DNA from: Algoriphagus chordae
GTDB lineage: Bacteria; Bacteroidota; Bacteroidia; Cytophagales; Cyclobacteriaceae
Assembly (NCBI RefSeq): GCF_003254055.1
Contig: NZ_QKZT01000031.1
Span: 1 to 39,183, forward strand
Reading direction: 5' to 3'
Length of the DNA stretch: 39,183 nucleotides
Part shown: piece by piece, positions 33,853-39,183 of the stretch
Numbering within the stretch: the stretch's first letter is position 1
How the letters are laid out: each line of letters begins with the position of its first letter
The notes under the pieces: generated by a model
Told to the model about the DNA's origin: nothing
Seen by the model: the letters and a program-made list of their open reading frames with translations, nothing else
Databases searched by the model: none
Made by a program: the position numbers and the translations under genes

Positions 33853-34857
33853 TTAAAATGAATTCACACCATTAACGGTCGTGTATTTGAAGCTCAATTT
33901 CTGATCTGGATACACATATTTGAAAGCAGAGTGCATCATAATCGCCGCTTCGTGGAATCCACAAAGGATCAATTTCAACTTACCAGGATAGGTATTGATA
34001 TCACCGATAGCATAGATTCTATCTACTCCAGTGGAATAGTCTCGAGTATCTACTTCAATTGCATTTTTATCAATACTCAATCCCCAGTCAGCAATCGGCC
34101 CAAGCTTTGGACTCAACCCAAATAATGGAATCAAGTAATCTGTTTCTATCTTGATTTCTGCTTTACTTTTATCCAGGAAGGTAACCGTATCCAGCACACC
34201 ATTTCCTGAAACTTCCTTCAAGTTAGCTGAAAGGATCAAATCAATTTTACCTTGATTAGCCAAGTCAAAAACTTTTGCCGCAGAATCAGGAGCACCACGG
34301 AAGGTCTCATTTCTATGAACCAAGGTTACTCTTTTGGCAACTTTCGAAAGGAAGATCGTCCAATCCAAAGCAGAATCTCCACCACCTGCAAGAATCACCT
34401 TCTTATCACGGAAGGTTTCTGGATTCTTTACCATGTAAGTAATTCCTTTGCCTTCGAACAGACCCAAATTTTCTACGACTGGTTTTCTAGGCTCAAAACA
34501 ACCCAAACCACCAGCAATGATGATCACCTTTGCATGAACTTTGGTCTTGTCGCTTGTGGATACTATAAATGATCCATCCTCCTGCTTATCCAGATGATCT
34601 ACACGCTCACCCAAGGTGAAGGTCGGAGAAAATGGTTTCGCCTGCTCCATCAAATTATCCACCAAATCCTGTGCATTTACTTCCGGATAACCCGGAATAT
34701 CATAAATGGGCTTTTGGGGATAAATCTCCGAAAGCTGACCCCCCACTTGTGGAAGGGCATCGATGAGGTGACAGCGCATTTTCAGCAAACCAGCTTCGAA
34801 CACTGCAAAAAGGCCTACGGGGCCGGCTCCGATAATACAAAGGTCTGTATGGATCAT
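33853..34857 (-). CDS. Thioredoxin-reductase-like ferredoxin-NAD(P)+ reductase
   Basis: The 334-residue flavoprotein has the FAD site GAGPVG (residues 10-15), the NAD(P) site GGGDSALDW and a C-terminal YAIGDINTYPGKLKLILCGFHEA block. It lacks the CxxC pair of true thioredoxin reductases. This plus the length and aromatic C-terminal end (VNGVNSF) match the YumC/FNR2 class, which reduces or oxidises ferredoxin with NADPH. The adjacent downstream ferredoxin is the obvious partner. A MarR regulator is 59 bases upstream on the same strand and may head the same transcript. Confidence 0.92.
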   Translation of the reverse strand: MIHTDLCIIGAGPVGLFAVFEAGLLKMRCHLIDALPQVGGQLSEIYPQKPIYDIPGYPEVNAQDLVDNLMEQAKPFSPTFTLGERVDHLDKQEDGSFIVSTSDKTKVHAKVIIIAGGLGCFEPRKPVVENLGLFEGKGITYMVKNPETFRDKKVILAGGGDSALDWTIFLSKVAKRVTLVHRNETFRGAPDSAAKVFDLANQGKIDLILSANLKEVSGNGVLDTVTFLDKSKAEIKIETDYLIPLFGLSPKLGPIADWGLSIDKNAIEVDTRDYSTGVDRIYAIGDINTYPGKLKLILCGFHEAAIMMHSAFKYVYPDQKLSFKYTTVNGVNSF

Positions 34858-34916
34858 GATGTATGCATATTTGGGGTGTTTCCCCGGTTAAAAATTTTCT
34901 TGTTTATGATAACTAG

Positions 34917-35366
34917 CTATTGACCTAATGATTCTCCATTGAGATTTTGATAAATCGTATTGAGAATCCTCTTAAATTCTTCGAAATCATGAGGACTTAA
35001 ATTCTCCCAAGCTTTCTCCCTAATCTGATGAATCTCCGGTCGCAAAGAAGTGACTTTGGATACGCCTGTCTCAGTCAAATGCAACTGAAAACTACGTCTA
35101 TCCTGAGGATGCGGCACTCGCTCTACATAGCCTTTTTTGCTAAGCAAATCGATGATGCGAGTAAGCGTAGGATGGTCCTTAAATACCAAATTCGCAAGTT
35201 CCGTCTGACTCAAAGCATCATTTTCCGATAGATTTTTCAGCACCAACCACTGATCTACAGTCACATCAAAATCTCCCGATTTGAACTGCTGCTGAGCATA
35301 TTGCTTCACTTTACGGGCCGTACGGTCCAATAAAAATGAATACTTCGAATATTGCTCTTGTGTCAT
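34917..35366 (-). CDS. MarR-family transcriptional regulator
   Basis: The 149-residue winged-helix protein shows the MarR core LSQTELANLVFKDHPTLTRIIDLLSKKGYVERV (abridged), with wing residues PHPQDRRSFQLHLTETG. The final helices serve for dimerisation. MarR proteins bind palindromes and are released by small ligands or oxidants. Its position ahead of the FNR-ferredoxin pair suggests it controls that redox module and itself; no other target is next to it. An 18 bp palindrome lies in the upstream gap. Confidence 0.92.
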   Translation of the reverse strand: MTQEQYSKYSFLLDRTARKVKQYAQQQFKSGDFDVTVDQWLVLKNLSENDALSQTELANLVFKDHPTLTRIIDLLSKKGYVERVPHPQDRRSFQLHLTETGVSKVTSLRPEIHQIREKAWENLSPHDFEEFKRILNTIYQNLNGESLGQ

Positions 35367-35383
35367 ACCAATAGTTAGTGTGA

Positions 35384-35416
35384 CAAATATATAAAAAATC
35401 TGAATCGTGATTGCAA
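35384..35416 (-). promoter_or_regulatory. Candidate marR promoter
   Basis: TATATTTG on the minus strand (35391-35384) fits TAnnTTTG exactly. A TTG (35416-35414) lies 22 bases upstream. The predicted leader is about ten bases. Confidence 0.45.
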
Positions 35417-35451
35417 TTCTCTAGTATTTTTATGGGGTTTATAGGTTATTG

Positions 35452-35469
35452 AATTTCAAATTTGAAATT
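35452..35469. promoter_or_regulatory. 18 bp palindrome in the rarA-marR gap, possible MarR operator
   Basis: AATTTCAAATTTGAAATT is a perfect palindrome, followed by a partial repeat TTCAAATCTCAAATTGAG. It lies about 35 bases upstream of the candidate marR promoter. Size and symmetry fit a MarR site, but simple AT-rich sequence or the end of rarA transcription are alternatives. Confidence 0.4.
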
Positions 35470-35493
35470 TCAAATCTCAAATTGAGAAATATA

Positions 35494-36756
35494 TCAATAT
35501 CCATATTTCCCTTGCCACTTCGAGCTAAGGTATTTTCTCAATTCATTTTCTCTCGCATTTTCTCCAGGATCATACAATTTCAAGCCTTTGATTTCATCGG
35601 GCAGAAATTCCTGATTTACAAAATTCCCCGGAAAGTCATGGGAATACTTATAGGCTTTTCCATAGTTCAAATCCTTCATCAACTTGGTAGGCGCATTGCG
35701 AAGATGAAGCGGAACAGATAGATCTCCCTTCTCTCTCACCAAAGCCTGTGCTTGGTTGATAGCCATATAAGCAGCGTTGCTTTTCTGCGAACTCGCTAGG
35801 TAGGTTACGCATTGCGAAAGAATAATTCTCGACTCTGGATATCCGATGATCTTTACCGCGTCAAAACAATTGGTGGCCAAAAGCAAGGCATTAGGATTTG
35901 CATTCCCTATATCCTCAGATGCCAAAATCACCAAGCGTCTGGCGATAAACTTCACATCCTCTCCCCCTTCGATCATCCTAGCTAGCCAGTACACCGCTGC
36001 ATTAGGATCAGAACCGCGGATTGATTTGATAAAAGCTGAAATTATATCGTAGTGCTGCTCACCGGATTTATCGTAAAGCGCAACTTTCTGCTGTGCAATT
36101 TGCATCACTTTTTCATCGGTGATAACACAGGGATCTTCATTAATCCCATCGATTACTATTTCCAATAGGTTCAGCAACTTTCGCCCATCTCCTCCTGATA
36201 TCCGTAAAAGCGCATCCGTCTCCTCGAGTTCCACTTTGATTTTTTTCAATTCAATATCCTGTTCCAAAGCCTGATGAACCATGGCTTCGAGTTCAGATTT
36301 CCCTAGCGAATTGAGTGTAAAAACCTGACACCTTGAGAGCAAAGCGGCATTGACTTCGAAGGATGGATTCTCAGTAGTCGCTCCTATCAAACGGATTACG
36401 CCTTTCTCCACAGCTCCTAAAAGCGCGTCCTGTTGAGACTTATTGAAGCGATGGATTTCATCGATGAAGAGTACCACTCCTTGCTGAAACTTTGCTTTTT
36501 CGATCACCTCACGAATATCCTTTACTCCAGAACTGATCGCACTTAGCGTATAAAAAGGTGCTTTGATCGCGTTGGCAATAATATTTGCAATGGTCGTTTT
36601 GCCCACACCTGGAGGTCCCCAAAGAATCAAGGAAGGCACATTGCCTGTTTTGATGGCTTTAAACAAAAATGACTTGGGTGAAGATAAATGCTCCTGTCCG
36701 ATTAGGTCTTCCAATCGGGTTGGGCGCATACGTTCTGCAAGTGGAGTATTATTCAT
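35494..36756 (-). CDS. rarA: Replication-associated recombination protein RarA/MgsA
   Basis: The 420-residue AAA+ ATPase begins MNNTPLAERMRPTRLEDLIGQEHL, the clamp-loader-like start of RarA. It has Walker A GPPGVGKTT, Walker B VLFIDEIHRF, the sensor GATTENPSFEVNAALLSRC (abridged) and a C-terminal tetramerisation region with GGEDVKFIARRLVILASEDIG and KDLNYGKAYKYSHD. RarA acts with SSB at stalled forks. Length is close to that of other bacteria. It is transcribed towards marR. A terminator of the next upstream gene lies 36 bases before its start, so it has its own promoter. Confidence 0.97.
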   Translation of the reverse strand: MNNTPLAERMRPTRLEDLIGQEHLSSPKSFLFKAIKTGNVPSLILWGPPGVGKTTIANIIANAIKAPFYTLSAISSGVKDIREVIEKAKFQQGVVLFIDEIHRFNKSQQDALLGAVEKGVIRLIGATTENPSFEVNAALLSRCQVFTLNSLGKSELEAMVHQALEQDIELKKIKVELEETDALLRISGGDGRKLLNLLEIVIDGINEDPCVITDEKVMQIAQQKVALYDKSGEQHYDIISAFIKSIRGSDPNAAVYWLARMIEGGEDVKFIARRLVILASEDIGNANPNALLLATNCFDAVKIIGYPESRIILSQCVTYLASSQKSNAAYMAINQAQALVREKGDLSVPLHLRNAPTKLMKDLNYGKAYKYSHDFPGNFVNQEFLPDEIKGLKLYDPGENARENELRKYLSSKWQGKYGY

Positions 36757-36792
36757 ATTCTAAGGAGGCTTAAGGTTTGCAAGATACTAGAC

Positions 36793-36820
36793 AAAAAAGA
36801 AAGGCCCCTGAGGGCCTTTC
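36793..36820 (-). terminator. Terminator of the large surface-protein gene
   Basis: On the minus strand GAAAGGCCC (36820-36812) and GGGCCTTTC (36807-36799) form a perfect 9 bp stem with a four-base loop, followed by six T (36798-36793). Confidence 0.95.
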
Positions 36821-36864
36821 ATATTTATGACAAAGATTGTCTTACTACATTTTCAGAAAAGAAC

Positions 36865-39183
36865 TTAATCTTTGATCACCTGAATCCATCCTTTGATTTC
36901 ATGAACTTCTCCAGCTTGATCAGTCAGTTGCAGTACGTAGAAATAGGTGCCAGCTACCTGACCTGGAGCATTCCAATCATTCTTATAATCATCAGATTGG
37001 AACACATGGTCGCCATATCTGTTGAATATCACGATCTCAGCATTTGCAAACTTACCTAAGCCTTTGATCTCAAATGTATCATTGTTTCCATCCTGATTAG
37101 TTGGTGTGATCACATTCGGAATATGGAATGGCAAGATTGTATTCACATCTGTATCGACATTATCCAAAGGAGTGATTTCGTCTCCATCAGATTCAACTTC
37201 AACAGAGTTAACAATGCTACCAGAATCTCCAGCTTTCACCTTAATCGTGATCGTAATGCTACCGCCCACAGGGAAGTAAGGAACTGTCCATGTTATTCTG
37301 CTACCTGTCACTGAGGTGCTTACTACTATTTGATCTGAACTTGTTTCTGCACTAGAAGATAGGTAAGTCACGTTGTTTGGAAGATCATCAGAGATTACCA
37401 CCTGATTAGCATCCGTATCACCATTATTTACCACCACTACTACATATTCAAATTCATCACCTTCATAGATCTCAGCCTCATTACTTGTTTTGGAAATAGC
37501 AAGATCTACCTCATCGTTCACAAGAGTGATAGTCACGATGGCATCATCCATATTATCTGGATCAGCTACTTCAGTCAAGGTATAATGTAAGATGTATTCC
37601 CCAGCTGGGTTCATGCCTGGCAGGATGGAAATCTCACCATTATCATCCACCATCAGACCAAGGATTCCTCCGAAGTCAGTAAACTGGATATCCACATCAG
37701 CTGGGTCTGGCCTATTTCCATTCAACAGATCATTGTCAAGGATATTACCTATGACTCCACCATAGCTGATTGGGAATTCCCCGAATGGATCATCATTAGC
37801 AATCAACTCACTTGGAGTAGCATCATGACATGCATAGCCAAATCCAATATCTATCAATCCGCTTTGAAGGATGGTACCCGTAAGGGTAGTAGGAGTAGTA
37901 AATCCACATGTCAGATCTTGGACATTCTCCATTCTACTGATTGGACTTGACAGTATTTTCACCAATCCCGAACTACCAATAGTCACCGCGTTTGCAGTAA
38001 ACACTGGATCATCATCAATCGAAATAGTGAATTCTCCGAATTGACCTCCTTGAGGAAGAGAATGTTTCCAATAGCCATATTTACTAACAGTCTCTGTAGC
38101 AACATATCCATTCGGACCAGTGATTTCTAGGTTCTGACCATCAGGATTTCCAAATCCAGCAGCATTTAGTTCTAGCCAGTTTTGAGGACCGTTATAACTA
38201 CCATCTCCATTGAAATCTATCCACTCCCAATCCTTAAGATCTATAGAAGTGCCAGTCATCAAATTCTCTGTTACTTGACCATCGTCGTTGGCATCATACC
38301 ACTCATTTTGCAGACCATCTTCATTGATATCGTACCATACAAGACCATGAATTACTGGTGCGCTGTCGTTATCATTGTATCCGAAATTAACAGTCTGGAA
38401 TTGACAAGGCTCTACAACAACAGTCTTTTTGCTTGGACCATCGGAATACAGTGAATTGTTCAAATTCAAGTTTCTATCAATCACTTCTACTGTGAATTCT
38501 CCAGCACCTGTATCTGTGAACAGATATCTACCATTTGCATCGGTAACGCCTATTTTGTCAGCGTTCTGACCATCAACAGATGTCAACAGTATTGGCACCC
38601 CGGCTAATCCTGAATTGTCAGATTCATCATATACAACACCTGTAATCAGTGTCGTGTTAGTACATACGATATCTACCACTGCAGTATCAGAATCTGTCAC
38701 ATCCATTTGATTAGGATCCAAGCCTGTTACATCTGCCGTGTTTTCTATTGGTGCCAAAGCAAGGTAATCATCGAAGGTCACCGTATATGTCGTAGTGTAC
38801 ATACTTGTCTCACCTGGGCTCATATCACCAATGTTCACATCCAATCCTGTCTTAGGATCAACGAGATCAACATCCGTAAGCGTCACATTACCTGTATTCG
38901 TAACAGTAAGTGTATAAGTGATCACCTGACCAGCACTTTGTACCGTGCTGACATCTGCTACTTTGGTCAATTCTATGGAGGCAAGATTAGCTGCAACAAC
39001 CGTCACAGTTGCTGTGTCCATCAATTGAGCATTGGTAGCATCGGTACCTACCACATTCGCAGTGTTTACTATTTGACCTGCATCCACATCAGATTGAAGT
39101 ACGGAGTAAGTAGCAGTTTCTACTACTACCTGACCTGGTGTCATTGTTCCGATTCCGATATTCAAGCCTGTCAATGGATCAGT
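36865..39183 (-). CDS. Large multidomain surface protein with T9SS type-B C-terminal domain (5' end beyond window)
   Basis: The frame stays open to the window edge. The first in-frame codon that could start (TTG, 39174) lies inside a repeat domain, so at least 772 C-terminal residues are seen and the start is missing. In order there are DUF11/DUF7507-type repeats (VTNTGNVTLTDVDLVDPKTG), a CNA-B/SdrD-like domain (GVVYDESDNSGLAGVPILLT) and a calcium-type loop DINEDGLQNEWYDANDDGQ. Next is a cadherin-like stretch (~480-570), then another DUF11 domain (DLAISKTSNEAEIYEGDEF). The last ~85 residues (FHIPNVITPTNQDGNNDTF) are the gliding-motility-associated type-B sorting domain that sends proteins through the type IX system to the cell surface. 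Adhesin or matrix role is inferred. Confidence 0.9.
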   Translation of the reverse strand, partial: TDPLTGLNIGIGTMTPGQVVVETATYSVLQSDVDAGQIVNTANVVGTDATNAQLMDTATVTVVAANLASIELTKVADVSTVQSAGQVITYTLTVTNTGNVTLTDVDLVDPKTGLDVNIGDMSPGETSMYTTTYTVTFDDYLALAPIENTADVTGLDPNQMDVTDSDTAVVDIVCTNTTLITGVVYDESDNSGLAGVPILLTSVDGQNADKIGVTDANGRYLFTDTGAGEFTVEVIDRNLNLNNSLYSDGPSKKTVVVEPCQFQTVNFGYNDNDSAPVIHGLVWYDINEDGLQNEWYDANDDGQVTENLMTGTSIDLKDWEWIDFNGDGSYNGPQNWLELNAAGFGNPDGQNLEITGPNGYVATETVSKYGYWKHSLPQGGQFGEFTISIDDDPVFTANAVTIGSSGLVKILSSPISRMENVQDLTCGFTTPTTLTGTILQSGLIDIGFGYACHDATPSELIANDDPFGEFPISYGGVIGNILDNDLLNGNRPDPADVDIQFTDFGGILGLMVDDNGEISILPGMNPAGEYILHYTLTEVADPDNMDDAIVTITLVNDEVDLAISKTSNEAEIYEGDEFEYVVVVVNNGDTDANQVVISDDLPNNVTYLSSSAETSSDQIVVSTSVTGSRITWTVPYFPVGGSITITIKVKAGDSGSIVNSVEVESDGDEITPLDNVDTDVNTILPFHIPNVITPTNQDGNNDTFEIKGLGKFANAEIVIFNRYGDHVFQSDDYKNDWNAPGQVAGTYFYVLQLTDQAGEVHEIKGWIQVIKD

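Noticed and set aside
39172..39174. True start codon for the surface protein at the right edge
   Set aside because: The codon is TTG inside a DUF11-type repeat (TDPLTGLN) and the frame is open to the window end, so the start lies outside.

Overview
The window looks like a chromosomal segment from a Bacteroidota bacterium of the order Cytophagales; a Cyclobacteriaceae (Algoriphagus-like) origin is my inference. Support comes from Bacteroidota-type promoters (TTTG, about 19 bases, TAnnTTTG), weak or absent Shine-Dalgarno sites, a type IX secretion C-terminal domain at the right edge, a two-subunit methylmalonyl-CoA mutase, DUF6600 and porin-type outer-membrane proteins, and moderately AT-rich DNA. 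There are 28 credible protein genes, the last one cut by the window end. I see no rRNA, tRNA, CRISPR array, intact insertion sequence or prophage.

Layout. 1-1052 is non-coding: two copies of a ~62 bp repeat bracket three hairpin-forming segments, followed directly by the frameshifted C-terminal piece of a Crp/Fnr-type regulator. 1053-5236 (+) holds a DUF6600 secreted protein, a small outer-membrane barrel and a SulP anion transporter without an ATG start. 5552-8470 (-) holds a secreted serine hydrolase and an HtrA/Deg protease. 8844-11438 (+) is a large MscS-type channel, followed by a cold-shock gene (-) and a SixA-like phosphatase (+).

12437-19805 (-) is a housekeeping block: dxr and rseP overlap by one base, then lon, hslU and a benzil-reductase-like SDR. 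A second HtrA protease (+) is divergent from dxr-rseP. Counting both HtrA genes, five protein-quality-control genes lie within about 14 kb. Next come an orphan HI0074/HEPN-like protein behind a 16 bp inverted repeat, and dnaA (-). mutA-mutB (+, 4 bp overlap) make methylmalonyl-CoA mutase. They are followed by a DUF389 membrane protein whose first ~290 residues resemble a diacylglycerol-kinase fold with a lost nucleotide-binding motif. I rate this the most novel protein here.

29631-36756 (-) holds a Dph6-like PP-loop ATPase, a small lipocalin-like secreted protein, an M28 peptidase, an NTF2-like secreted protein, a [2Fe-2S] ferredoxin with its probable flavoprotein reductase and a MarR regulator, and rarA. 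The right edge (36865 to end, -) is the 3' part of a large multidomain surface protein with a T9SS type-B sorting domain. Most transcription units end in clear intrinsic terminators, listed individually.
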